A stretch of DNA of 25,373 nt from Actinomycetes bacterium (lineage in GTDB: Bacteria > Actinomycetota > Actinomycetes > Actinomycetales > Demequinaceae): positions 1-25,373 of the forward strand of contig JAEYUX010000135.1 in assembly GCA_023432235.1 (NCBI GenBank), given 5' to 3'. The position numbers and the translations under genes are program-made. The notes under the pieces were generated by a model, which worked only from the letters and a program-made list of their open reading frames with translations, had not been told where the DNA came from and made no database searches. Shown here one piece after another: positions 1 to 8,600 of the stretch; position 1 is the first letter of the stretch, and each line of letters begins with the position of its first letter.

Positions 1-2246
1 CGGCGACGTCGATCGTCGCGCTGTCCGCGACAGTATCGAACGCCGAAGAGTTTGGCGCGTGGCTCACGGAAGTGCGCGGTGACACTCGCGTCATCGTGAG
101 CGAGGTCCGACCGGTCCCTTTGTGGCCCCATGTCCTCATCCGAGAAGGCCTGTTCGACCTTTACGCACCTGGCACGGATCCCACCACGGACGTGGGCACG
201 CCCCGACTCAATCCGGAGCTTGAGGCCGTCGTCAAGCGCTCCCGCCAGTGGGATGGCGATGACCGCGCACACCGCTCGTCATACCGGCCAGCACGCGGGT
301 CCTCTCGGCCACGAGTGCGCCGGGCCCCGCCACGCTTCGCTGTAGTTGATCAGCTTGACCGAAATGGACTTTTGCCTGCGATCGTCTTCATCTTCTCCCG
401 AGCCGGATGTGAAGACGCCGTCGATCAAGTACGGGCGGCGGGCATCGTGCTCACATCGGACGACGAACGCATGAGGATCCGCGAGATTGTCGAGGCACGA
501 TGCGCAGGTCTGCCACCTGAGGACCTGGGGCCGCTCGGTTTCAATCACTGGCGCGACCATCTTGAGGCGGGCATCGCCGCCCACCACGCCGGGATGATCC
601 CTCTTTTCAAGGAAGTCGTTGAGGAGCTGTTTGCTGCGGGCCTCATCAAGGTCGTGTACGCAACAGAGACCCTTGCCCTTGGCATCAATATGCCGGCGCG
701 GTCCGTTGTTCTCGAGAAGCTCGTCAAGTGGGATGGCCAAGGCCACAAAGACCTCACAGCAGGGGAGTACACCCAGCTCACAGGCCGTGCAGGCCGCCGC
801 GGCATCGACATCGAAGGCCATGCGGTTGTGGTGGAGCATCCGGGGTTCGATGCACCCCAGCTCGCTCGTCTCGCATCACGACGGACATATCCGCTTATGT
901 CGTCATTCCAACCGACCTACAACATGGCGATCAACCTCGTGGCGACGTCAGGTGTTACCCGTGCGCGTGACGTACTCGAGATGTCCTTTGCGCAGTTCCA
1001 GGCCGATCAGGGAGTTGTGGGGAAAGCGAAGCGCGTCCGCGAACTCGAGACGTCCCTTGAAGGCTTCCGAGGCGCGTTTGAGTGTAGTAAGGGTGACTTT
1101 CACGAGTATGCGCTTCTCAGGGAACGCTTGTCCCGGGCTGAGAAGGACGCATCGAAGGCCGCCACCCGCGCGCGAAGGGAAGCGACTGCATCTCAATTGA
1201 GTTCGCTCCGGCGAGGTGATCTTGTCCGTATTGGCGGCGGACGACGAGCAGGCTTTGCGGTTGTCGTCATGCCAGACGAGGACACTCGTGCGCCCCGTCC
1301 CACGGTTGTCAACGACGCAGGACGCGTCTTGCGCCTTTCCATCGCCGACCTGCCGATGGGCATCGAGACGGTCGGCCGCATGAGCCTGCCTAAACGGGTC
1401 AACACCAAGGATGCGCGCGTGCGAAAAGATCTCGGCGTTGCAGTGGCTGCTGAGGGGAAGATGGCGCGCGCTGCAGCAAGGTCCGAGCGGCAACCCACAC
1501 CGGCACAGCGCTCGGAGGCCGATGCGCTTCGTCAGGCCATCCGCAACCACCCATGTCACACGTGCCCTGACCGCGAAGACCACGCTCGCTGGGCAGAACG
1601 CTACTTCCGCACGTTGCGCGACAAAGACAAGCTCGCAGGCGAAATCCACCGTGCTACGGGCTCCATTGCCGCCGTTTTCGACCGCCGTTGCGACGTGTTG
1701 CGACAGTTCGGTTACCTCGAGGGCGCGGGAGACGACACGCGACTCACGACTGCAGGCACGATGCTTCGCACGCTCTATGCGGAGAACGACCTTGTCATCG
1801 CTGAATGCCTCAAGAACAACACGTGGGCGTCGCTGACCCCGCCTGCCCTGGCTGCCGTCGTTTCGTCGTTGCTGTACTCCGCACGCAAGGACGACGGAGA
1901 GCGCCAGCCGCGTATTCCAGGCGGTCCCACGGGCGTACTCGGGCAAACACTGCGGCAAACCCAGCGGACATGGGCTGCGATCGACGATGTCCACAAGGAA
2001 CGTCAACTGCCACCGTTGCCGCCGCCGCATTGGGGACTCGTGCAGGCCATTCACGGCTGGACGCAGGGCAAGAGTCTTGACAGCGTGCTCAGCGGTTCTG
2101 ACGTTGCCCCTGGCGACATGGTGCGATGGTGCAAGCAAGTGATCGACGCCCTCGAACAGATCGCGTCAGTTGCGCCGTCACACACGCTTCAAGAGCGCGC
2201 ACGTACCGCCATTGAGGCGATGCGGCGCGGTGTCGTGGCGTACTAA
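1..2246 (+). CDS. helY: HelY-type Ski2-like DEAD/DEAH helicase, 5' truncated
   Basis: C-terminal part of a superfamily 2 RNA/DNA helicase of the HelY/Ski2-like group. The frame is already open at base 3, so the gene starts before the window; the first in-window GTG (72) is internal. Motif III (LSAT) is at 21-32. The second RecA domain follows, with PAIVFIFSRAGCEDAV (motif IV), an HHAGM segment, VVYATETLALGINMPAR (motif V) and QLTGRAGRRG (motif VI, about 774-803). The C-terminal DSHCT-like region ends in DSVLSGSDVAPGDMVRW. Known HelY proteins are about 900 aa, so roughly the first quarter to third, with the Walker A and DEAD/DEAH boxes, lies outside. It sits 22 bp upstream of lnt, an arrangement I recall from other actinobacteria. 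The substrate in this organism is unknown; a role in RNA metabolism is inferred from the family. Confidence 0.93.
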   Translation, partial: ATSIVALSATVSNAEEFGAWLTEVRGDTRVIVSEVRPVPLWPHVLIREGLFDLYAPGTDPTTDVGTPRLNPELEAVVKRSRQWDGDDRAHRSSYRPARGSSRPRVRRAPPRFAVVDQLDRNGLLPAIVFIFSRAGCEDAVDQVRAAGIVLTSDDERMRIREIVEARCAGLPPEDLGPLGFNHWRDHLEAGIAAHHAGMIPLFKEVVEELFAAGLIKVVYATETLALGINMPARSVVLEKLVKWDGQGHKDLTAGEYTQLTGRAGRRGIDIEGHAVVVEHPGFDAPQLARLASRRTYPLMSSFQPTYNMAINLVATSGVTRARDVLEMSFAQFQADQGVVGKAKRVRELETSLEGFRGAFECSKGDFHEYALLRERLSRAEKDASKAATRARREATASQLSSLRRGDLVRIGGGRRAGFAVVVMPDEDTRAPRPTVVNDAGRVLRLSIADLPMGIETVGRMSLPKRVNTKDARVRKDLGVAVAAEGKMARAAARSERQPTPAQRSEADALRQAIRNHPCHTCPDREDHARWAERYFRTLRDKDKLAGEIHRATGSIAAVFDRRCDVLRQFGYLEGAGDDTRLTTAGTMLRTLYAENDLVIAECLKNNTWASLTPPALAAVVSSLLYSARKDDGERQPRIPGGPTGVLGQTLRQTQRTWAAIDDVHKERQLPPLPPPHWGLVQAIHGWTQGKSLDSVLSGSDVAPGDMVRWCKQVIDALEQIASVAPSHTLQERARTAIEAMRRGVVAY

Positions 2247-2256
2247 GAGCACCGCG

Positions 2257-2271
2257 TAGGCTGATCGCGTG
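2257..2271 (+). promoter_or_regulatory. Predicted leaderless promoter (-10) of lnt
   Basis: TAGGCT at 2257-2262 matches the actinobacterial -10 pattern TANNNT and lies exactly 6 nt before the GTG start at 2269. There is no purine-rich Shine-Dalgarno in front of the GTG. Transcription would begin at the start codon itself. No clear -35 is visible. Confidence 0.5.
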
Positions 2272-3804
2272 TCGAGCGTCCGTCGTGCCATTTTCGCTGT
2301 CTTGGGCGGGCTCGTGCTCTTCTTGGCATTCCCCGATATTGGGTGGTGGCTAGCCGCGCCACTCGCCGTTGCCGTTCTCGTCACCGCGGTGCGCGGAGCA
2401 TCGGGAAGGGCCGCATTCTTCTATGGCTGGCTCTTCGGTGTCGCTTTCTTCTTGCCACACCTGTGGTGGGCGTACGTCGCCGTGGGCCCGGTGCCATGGA
2501 TCGCACTGTCGGCAGCCGAGGCAGTGGCGATCGGCCTTGGTACTTTTGCGTACGCGCGCCTTGTTCGCTCGCACCGTCTCAGTCACGCTCCGTGGGCAGA
2601 ACCACTGGTATTCGCCGCATTGTGGGTGGGTGGAGAGCTACTCCGGTCGGTCGCTCCATTCGGAGGCTTCCCGTGGGGGCGCATCGCCTTTGCCACGGCC
2701 GACGCTCCGATTGCCCGCTATGCCTGGCTTGGAGGCACGCCCCTTGTGTCGTTTGTGACCGTGCTGATGGGCGCAGGTCTTGCCGCCGCCGTCATCGCAT
2801 TACGCGAGCGCCGCGCCCTGTTTGCACTCAGCGCTCCGGTGCTCGTTATTGTCGTCGGTCTCGCGCCCATCACCTTTCCGCTTGACGCGCGTGCAGAGGC
2901 GGGCACGCTGACGGTCGCTTGGGCTCAAGGCAATCTTGCGGATCGCGGTCTCGACTCGTTCTCGCGCGCACGGGAAGTCACCCGCAATCACCTCGAGGCA
3001 ACACTTGCGTTGGCTCAAGAACATCCAGGTGCAACCGTGGAGCTCCTCATCTGGCCCGAAAACTCGTCCGATATCGATCCGCGTACAGATGAGGAAACGG
3101 CCACCGTTGTCACTGCGGCGGCACAAGCGCTCGGAGTGCCCCTGCTGCTCGGCACCAATGACTACAGCCCGGCCGATGGCCGCTATAACGTCTCTCTCGT
3201 CTGGCAACCAGATGGCACCGCCCTTGAGGGGGCCGAGTACCGCAAGCAGGTGCCCGCGGCGTTCGCTGAGTACATTCCGATACGCGATATCGCGCGGTTC
3301 TTCTCCGACGACGTGGATCGGGTGACATCGGAGGTGTTACCCGGCGAGTTCCCGGCTCGCATCGCGATCCCGATTGCGTCGCTTGGCCGGGACGTGGTGG
3401 TGGGGCCGATTATTTGCTTTGAGGTCGCGTACGACTGGGTACCCCGGCAGGCAGTGCGTGAGGGCGCCGAGTTCCTCGCAGTTCAGACAAACAACGCCAC
3501 CTTTGGCGCAACGCCTGAAAGTACTCAGCAGCTCGCGATGTCACGGCTACGAGCCATCGAGACCGGCCGAGCCACCCTTCAGGTGTCAACCGTGGGCGTG
3601 AGCGGTGTCATTACGCCAACGGGTCATGTGGCAGACAGAAGCGACCTCTTCACTCAGGACGCCGGAATTGCGCAGATCCCGCTTCGCACGTCGCTGACCC
3701 CCGCATCGACATGGGGCGGCCCAATATCGCTGGTATTTAGCCTTATCGCTGCCGGGTTGTTCATTCTGGCCATTGTCAGCCGTCCGGAGAGGTCCGACTC
3801 GTGA
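2269..3804 (+). CDS. lnt: Apolipoprotein N-acyltransferase
   Basis: Membrane enzyme that adds the third acyl chain to the N-terminal cysteine of lipoproteins. The 511-aa length fits the family. Residues 1-210 hold about six hydrophobic helices (start RRAIFAVLGGLVLFLAFPD). The nitrilase domain follows, with the expected Glu-Lys-Cys triad: E264 in LLIWPENSSD, K326 in YRKQVPAAF and C383 in VGPIICFEVAYDW, close to E267/K335/C387 of E. coli Lnt. A last helix is near 485-503. The GTG start is supported by the -10 hexamer exactly 6 nt upstream, suggesting a leaderless mRNA. The stop overlaps the ppm1 start (GTGA), so the two are probably translationally coupled. In Mycobacterium tuberculosis the equivalent activities are fused in one Ppm1 polypeptide; here they are separate genes, as in M. 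smegmatis. Confidence 0.93.
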   Translation: MSSVRRAIFAVLGGLVLFLAFPDIGWWLAAPLAVAVLVTAVRGASGRAAFFYGWLFGVAFFLPHLWWAYVAVGPVPWIALSAAEAVAIGLGTFAYARLVRSHRLSHAPWAEPLVFAALWVGGELLRSVAPFGGFPWGRIAFATADAPIARYAWLGGTPLVSFVTVLMGAGLAAAVIALRERRALFALSAPVLVIVVGLAPITFPLDARAEAGTLTVAWAQGNLADRGLDSFSRAREVTRNHLEATLALAQEHPGATVELLIWPENSSDIDPRTDEETATVVTAAAQALGVPLLLGTNDYSPADGRYNVSLVWQPDGTALEGAEYRKQVPAAFAEYIPIRDIARFFSDDVDRVTSEVLPGEFPARIAIPIASLGRDVVVGPIICFEVAYDWVPRQAVREGAEFLAVQTNNATFGATPESTQQLAMSRLRAIETGRATLQVSTVGVSGVITPTGHVADRSDLFTQDAGIAQIPLRTSLTPASTWGGPISLVFSLIAAGLFILAIVSRPERSDS

Positions 3805-4535
3805 AGACGCTCATCATCATCCCCACATATAACGAGATCGCCTCTTTGCCTCGGCAGGTCGAGGGTGTTCGCTCCGTTGACCCGAGCGTCGACATTTTGG
3901 TGGTCGACGACAACTCGCCGGATGGAACAGGGGAGTGGGCCGACGCTCGGGCAGCGGAGGACTCTCACGTTCACGTGATCCACCGCCCGGGCAAGCAGGG
4001 TTTGGGTGTTGCGTATCGCGCGGGTTTTGCGTGGGCCCTCGAACGCGGCTACGAACGCATCGTCGAAATGGATGCTGATGGCTCCCACCGGGCTGAGGAT
4101 CTACCCTCGCTGCTTGACGATGGGGGAGTGCATGACCTCGTCATCGGTTCGCGCTGGGTGCCGGGCGGCGCCGTCGTGAACTGGCCCGCACACCGGAAGC
4201 TCTTGTCGACGGGCGCAAATCGTTATGTCAGGTTGGCCTTGGGTTTGCCGGTTCGCGACGCAACTGCCGGATTCAGGGCGTACACCGCGGAGATCTTGAG
4301 TGCCTTAGAGCTCGACAAGGTTGAATCACACGGCTATTGCTTCCAGATCGACATGACATGGCGAGTCGCACAGGCCGGCGGCACGATCCTGGAAGTTCCC
4401 ATCACGTTCGTCGAGCGCGATGCTGGCAGCTCAAAGATGAGCGGCGCGATAATTCGTGAAGCCCTCGCCAAGGTGACGTGGTGGGGCCTGCTCAGAGTGT
4501 TTGGGCGCAAGAAAACGGCGGCAACGCCTCACTAG
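3801..4535 (+). CDS. ppm1: Polyprenol monophosphomannose synthase (GT2 family)
   Basis: Glycosyltransferase family 2 protein of 244 aa, predicted to transfer mannose from GDP-mannose to polyprenyl phosphate, giving the lipid-linked donor for lipomannan synthesis and protein O-mannosylation on the outer side of the membrane. The GT2 fold opens with LIIIPTYNE (residues 4-12). Nucleotide-binding acidic residues are in VVDDNSPDGTG (34-44), the metal-binding DxD-type motif is DAD at 91-93, and GSRWVPGG follows. There is no C-terminal membrane domain, as in other stand-alone catalytic Ppm1 proteins. The GTG start overlaps the lnt stop by four bases and has no promoter of its own visible, so it belongs to the lnt operon. 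The last codons double as the terminator hairpin of the convergent rbpA. A dolichol-phosphate mannosyltransferase annotation would mean the same thing. Confidence 0.92.
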   Translation: MKTLIIIPTYNEIASLPRQVEGVRSVDPSVDILVVDDNSPDGTGEWADARAAEDSHVHVIHRPGKQGLGVAYRAGFAWALERGYERIVEMDADGSHRAEDLPSLLDDGGVHDLVIGSRWVPGGAVVNWPAHRKLLSTGANRYVRLALGLPVRDATAGFRAYTAEILSALELDKVESHGYCFQIDMTWRVAQAGGTILEVPITFVERDAGSSKMSGAIIREALAKVTWWGLLRVFGRKKTAATPH

Positions 4536-4550
4536 GAGACGCTGCCGCCG
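4509..4550 (-). terminator. Intrinsic terminator of rbpA, inside the 3' end of ppm1
   Basis: Read on the minus strand, CGGCGGCAGCGTCTC (4550-4536) pairs over all 15 positions with GAGGCGTTGCCGCCG (4530-4516) around a 5-nt loop, using two G-U wobbles, and TTTTCTT follows (4515-4509). On the plus strand both wobbles become A-C mismatches and no T-run follows, so it is directional and serves rbpA. It begins about 11 bp beyond the rbpA stop and lies within the last ppm1 codons. Confidence 0.85.
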
Positions 4551-4561
4551 CTGTACGTGTC

Positions 4562-4900
4562 TTAGACGCCGCTCCGGCTGGCCCGGAGCACTTCAAGGCG
4601 CTCTTCGAGCAACTCTTCAAGCTCCGCAATCGTCCGTCGCTCCAGAAGCATGTCCCAGTGCGTGCGCTGTGGGCGTTCTTCCTTCGCCTCAGGCTGTTCG
4701 CCGTTACGAAGTAGTGCGAGCGAACCGCAGTGGCACTCCCATGACAACGGGACATCGGCCTCGACTGAGAACGGGAACGACAGAATGTGTCCGTTCGGGC
4801 AGTCGTAATGCACCTCGCGGCGCTCGGCAAGGTCCATACCTTCAGTGCGCTCCATGCTCTGGGTACCCAGACGCATTCCGCGCAACGCTCGATCAGCCAT
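4562..4900 (-). CDS. rbpA: RNA polymerase-binding protein RbpA
   Basis: Actinobacterial transcription factor of 112 aa that binds RNA polymerase and group 1/2 sigma factors and stabilises the open complex. The N-terminal tail MADRALRGMRLG is typical. The zinc-type core domain has CPNGH (34-38) and WECHCG, then the basic linker and RTHWDMLLERR, and ends in the sigma-interaction helix ELEELLEERLEVLR. The second metal-ligand pair here reads C-H-C, one residue shorter than the CxxC of Streptomyces RbpA as I recall it. The ATG at 4900 has a strong AAGGAGG ribosome site. A GGAAC-N18-GTT promoter lies upstream and an intrinsic terminator immediately downstream, so the gene is probably monocistronic and stress-inducible. 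Confidence 0.97.
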   Translation of the reverse strand: MADRALRGMRLGTQSMERTEGMDLAERREVHYDCPNGHILSFPFSVEADVPLSWECHCGSLALLRNGEQPEAKEERPQRTHWDMLLERRTIAELEELLEERLEVLRASRSGV

Positions 4901-4943
4901 TGTGCGCCTCCTTTAGAAATCGGGCTTGTGGCCCTGCGTGAAG

Positions 4944-4969
4944 AACGCATTGAGAAGGGACTTTGTTCC
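4944..4969 (-). promoter_or_regulatory. SigR/SigH/SigE-type ECF promoter of rbpA
   Basis: On the minus strand GGAAC (4969-4965) is followed after exactly 18 nt by GTT (4946-4944). This is the pattern recognised by SigR of Streptomyces and SigH/SigE of mycobacteria. It would start transcription near 4937-4935, giving a leader of about 35 nt to the rbpA ATG. RbpA of Streptomyces coelicolor is a known SigR target, which fits. Confidence 0.72.
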
Positions 4970-4970
4970 G
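4957..4970. promoter_or_regulatory. DosR/DevR-like box overlapping the rbpA promoter
   Basis: GGGACTTTGTTCCG agrees at 11 of 14 positions with the mycobacterial DosR consensus GGGACTWWAGTCCC. It covers the GGAAC -35 element of the rbpA promoter, so part of the match may simply reflect that element. Low-to-moderate support. Confidence 0.25.
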
Positions 4971-4990
4971 ATCGACCGCTACCTGCGGAC

Positions 4991-5053
4991 ATCGGCAAAA
5001 CGCCGATAATGAGCATTATGTTAACTAGAGCGATTTCTCACTGATGTTGTGAG
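4991..5053. promoter_or_regulatory. Cluster of inverted repeats between the flavodoxin gene and rbpA
   Basis: Four inverted repeats follow each other: ATCGGC-N5-GCCGAT (4991-5007), ATAATG-N2-CATTAT (5006-5019), GTTAAC (5020-5025) and CTCAC-N7-GTGAG (5037-5053). The block is AT-rich compared with its surroundings. No T-run follows any of them convincingly on the minus strand, so they may be operators or a second rbpA promoter region rather than a flavodoxin terminator. Confidence 0.4.
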
Positions 5054-5076
5054 CCCCTATCGCCCTAAGCGGCAGC

Positions 5077-5574
5077 CTAAGAAACTGCAACCTCGCGCAA
5101 TTGCGCTGCCACGGCGTCGGCCCACACCCGGACCTCGTCGAAGTCACGGAAGTCGCCCAGCGGCGGATCCAACGCACGGATCAAGGCACGCTCGCCGATA
5201 TTCAGCTTCTTCGCGTCGATTGCACCCGGGAAACGCTTGTGCTCGCGGCCACCGATCGCATCGGTGATTGCGTACGCCTCATCCTTTGGCTGACCCTCAA
5301 CGACGACGTTCTCCATGCCCACCGAGAACGTCCACACGGCACGTGCCTTCAAAGCGGCGCGGTGCTCTTTGGCGAGCGATGACGCGTCCCTGCGCCACAG
5401 GCCACCGTAAACGGCCGATCCAATGATGACGGCGTCGTACGCCGTCACTGCACGAACATCGGAGGCATCCGAAAAGTCAACGACAAAACCGTGCTCCTGC
5501 AGGGTGTCCGCGATGACGCGGCCCACTTCACGTGTCGATCCGTACTTCGAACCTACGGCAACCAGGATTCTCAT
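5077..5574 (-). CDS. Flavodoxin-domain protein (HemG-like)
   Basis: Single-domain FMN-binding protein of 165 aa. The phosphate-binding loop is at the N-terminus (ILVAVGSKYGSTREV, residues 3-17), followed by the flavodoxin beta strand and FMN loop VIIGSAVYGGLW. The overall form resembles actinobacterial flavodoxin-domain proteins annotated as menaquinone-dependent protoporphyrinogen oxidase (HemG) relatives. Its redox partner and substrate cannot be told from sequence, and no haem gene is next to it. ATG at 5574 has a clear AGGAGG ribosome site. It is transcribed on its own between pyc and rbpA. Three GGGACT half-sites, one forming a DosR-like box, lie just upstream, suggesting control by oxygen or redox state (inference). 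Confidence 0.85.
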   Translation of the reverse strand: MRILVAVGSKYGSTREVGRVIADTLQEHGFVVDFSDASDVRAVTAYDAVIIGSAVYGGLWRRDASSLAKEHRAALKARAVWTFSVGMENVVVEGQPKDEAYAITDAIGGREHKRFPGAIDAKKLNIGERALIRALDPPLGDFRDFDEVRVWADAVAAQLREVAVS

Positions 5575-5609
5575 GGTGCACCTCCTGAGACCAATCGTGC
5601 CTCGGGTCC

Positions 5610-5658
5610 TGAGGACAGTCCCCCGACGAAAGTCCCGGGGTCCTGGGACTCCCCTATT
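5610..5658. promoter_or_regulatory. Cluster of GGGACT sites (DosR/DevR-like) upstream of the flavodoxin gene
   Basis: On the minus strand GGGACTTTCGTCGG (5636-5623) matches the DosR consensus GGGACTWWAGTCCC at 11 of 14 positions, and a weaker GGGACTGTCCTCAG abuts it. On the plus strand GGGACTCCCCTATT starts at 5645. AGTCCC/GGGACT also form an inverted repeat (5631-5650) that might act as a weak terminator for pyc instead. The cluster lies 36-84 bp upstream of the flavodoxin start. Confidence 0.4.
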
Positions 5659-5692
5659 TACCAGGCCTTATAGTCGCAAATTAGGGAAAACA

Positions 5693-8600
5693 CTACGAAT
5701 CGATGACGACAACGAGGTCGCCACCCTGGAGCGGCTCGGTCCCGTTGATCGCCACCTTCGTCACGGTGCCCCCAACAGGTGCAGTGATCGAGGCCTCCAT
5801 CTTCATCGCCTCGATCGTTGCGACTGTCGCGCCTGCTTCAACGCGATCCCCAACCGCAACCGCGGGCGTCACGTGCCCAGCAAACGGAGCACCCACCTCG
5901 CCCGGGAGGTTCGGGTCAGCCTTCGCTCGCGAATGGATCGTCACCTCGGCGCTTTCGTCAAACACCTGCACCGGTCGAATCTGGCCGTTGTAGTTGAACA
6001 TCACCCAGCGCATGCCGTGCTCGTCCGCCTCGGCGATCGCTTCGAGCGTGAGAAGCATCGTCACGCCTTTATCGATGTGGATCGTCACCTCTTCCCCACT
6101 GCCAGGGGTCATGCCGTAGAGGTAGTGGTACGTGTCAATGACGGAGATGTCGCCGTACTTGTCAACCGCCTTGTCAAAGTCCTCGGCGGGCGCGGGGAAC
6201 AACAGATGGTTGAGACGACGCCGACGCTCAGGACCCGGATTCGCAAGCACCTCGCGGTCGTCTTCGGTCAGTTGCGTGCGCTGCTTGGTTTCTCCCCTAC
6301 CTGACAGCGCCTTCGAGCGGAAAGGCTCCGGCCATCCACCGGGCGGATCGCCGAGTTCCCCTCGCAGGAAGCCGATGACGGAGTCAGGCACGTCGTATGA
6401 CGAGGGATTGGTCGCGAAGTCTGCTGGATCGGCACCAAGGCCCACGAGGTGAAGCGCAAGGTCGCCCACGACCTTCGACGACGGAGTCACCTTGATGAGG
6501 CGGCCAAGGATTCGATCTGCAGCCGCGTACATGTTCTCGATGTCCTCAAAACGCTCACCAAGGCCAAGAGACACGGCCTGCTGGCGGAGGTTCGACAACT
6601 GTCCACCAGGAATCTCGTGGTGGTAAACACGGCCCGTCGGTCCAGGCAGACCGGACTCAAACGGCGCGTAAAGGCGTCGCACGGCTTCCCAGTACGGTTC
6701 GAGGTCGGTCACGGCATCAAGAGAGATCCCCGTGTCACGGTCGGTGTGTTCGAGCGCCGCAACCAGGGCCGACATTGACGGCTGAGACGTGGTGCCGGCC
6801 ATCGCTGCATTCGCTACGTCAACGGCATCCACACCTGCCTCCGACGCCGCAATGAGGGTGGCGAGCTGGCCACCGGCGGTGTCGTGGGTGTGCAAGTGGA
6901 CAGGCACATCGAAGTTTTCGCGCAGTGCGGTCACGAGCTTCTTTGCGGCGTACGGACGCAAGAGGCCCGCCATGTCCTTGATCGCGAGCATGTGGACGCC
7001 CGCCTTGACGAGCTCCTCGGCGATGCGCAGGTAATAGTCGAGTGTGTAGAGCTTCTCACCTGGGTTGAGCAAGTCAGCCGTGTAGCAGACGGTGCCTTCT
7101 GCAACTGCGGTGCCGGTCTCAAGAACAGCGTCGATCGCGGGGCGCATCTGGTCAAGGTCGTTGAGAGCGTCGAAGATCCGGAAGATGTCGACTCCCGTGT
7201 GCGCAGCCTCTTGGACGAATGCTGTGGCGACTTCATCGGGGTACGGGGTGTAGCCCACGGTGTTGCGGCCACGAAGGAGCATCTGAATGGGCAAGTTCGG
7301 CAATGCCTCGCGGAGCGCAGCAAGGCGAATCCACGGATCCTCACTGAGGAAGCGCATTGCGACGTCGTACGTCGCGCCGCCCCAGGCTTCAACAGACAGC
7401 AACTGCGGCGTCATCCGCGACAAGTGATCCGCGACCTGCAGCATGTCGTACGTGCGCAGACGGGTCGCAAGGAGGCTCTGGTGCGCGTCACGGAATGTCG
7501 TATCGGTGACAGCGAGTTCCTTTTGCGCACGCAACGCCTGGGCAAAGCCTGTCGGGCCCAGTTCGCGCAACCGCTGCAACGCGCCATCCGGCACAGGGGA
7601 AGATACGTCGATCGTGGGCAGCTTTGTCGCCGTGCGGATCGGCAACGGCGGTTCACCGTTCGGCCGGTTGATCGACACGTGCGCGAGGAACTCCATCAAC
7701 TTGGTCGAGCGCTCAGCCGATTGGCTCACCGTCAGCAAGTCCGGGTGATCCTCGATGAAGCGTGTCGAGAAGTCTCCTGCGAGGAACTCCGGGTCGTCGA
7801 GCACCGCTTTGAGGAACGGAATGTTGTTGGCAACGCCACGAATACGGAACTCAGCGAGGGCGCGCCGCGCACGGCTCACAGCCGCCGGGAAATCGCGTCC
7901 GCGGCACGTGAGCTTGACGAGCATCGAGTCAAAGTGTGCGGTGACGCGGCCACCGGCCAGACCAGTGGCGCCGTCAAGGCGCACGCCCGCACCACCTGGG
8001 CTGCGGTAGGCGATGATGCGGCCGGTGTCGGGCTGGAATCCGTTAGCGGGATCTTCAGTGGTGATTCGCGTTTGGATGGCAAAGCCGTTGGTGCGAACCT
8101 CGTCCTGACGGATCCCAATGTCTTCCAGGCTCTCACCCGAGGCGATGCGCAACTGGGTGCTCACAATGTCGATGTCGGTCACCTCTTCGGTGACGGTGTG
8201 CTCGACCTGGACGCGTGGATTCATCTCGATGAAGACGTGCTGACCCGCTCGCTCGCCCTCCGTGTCAAGCAAGAACTCGACGGTGCCCGCGTTCACGTAG
8301 TTGATCGACTTCGCAAAGGCGACGGCGTCACGGCACAGCGCCTCGCGGATTTCTGGGTCGAGGTTGGGAGCAGGAGCGATTTCCACGACCTTCTGGTGCC
8401 GACGCTGGAGCGAGCAGTCACGCTCGTACAGGTGAACGACGTTGCCGTACTGGTCCGCGAGAATCTGGACTTCGATGTGGCGGGGTCGGAGCACCGCTTG
8501 CTCAAGGAAGACAGTGGGGTCCCCGAACGCGGCATTCGCCTCACGCATCGCGGCTTTGAGCGCATCAACGAGGTCCTCACGACGCTCGACGCGGCGCATG

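Noticed and set aside
948..2138. A 396-codon minus-strand frame opposite helY
   Set aside because: Shadow of the helicase reading frame with no recognisable motif.
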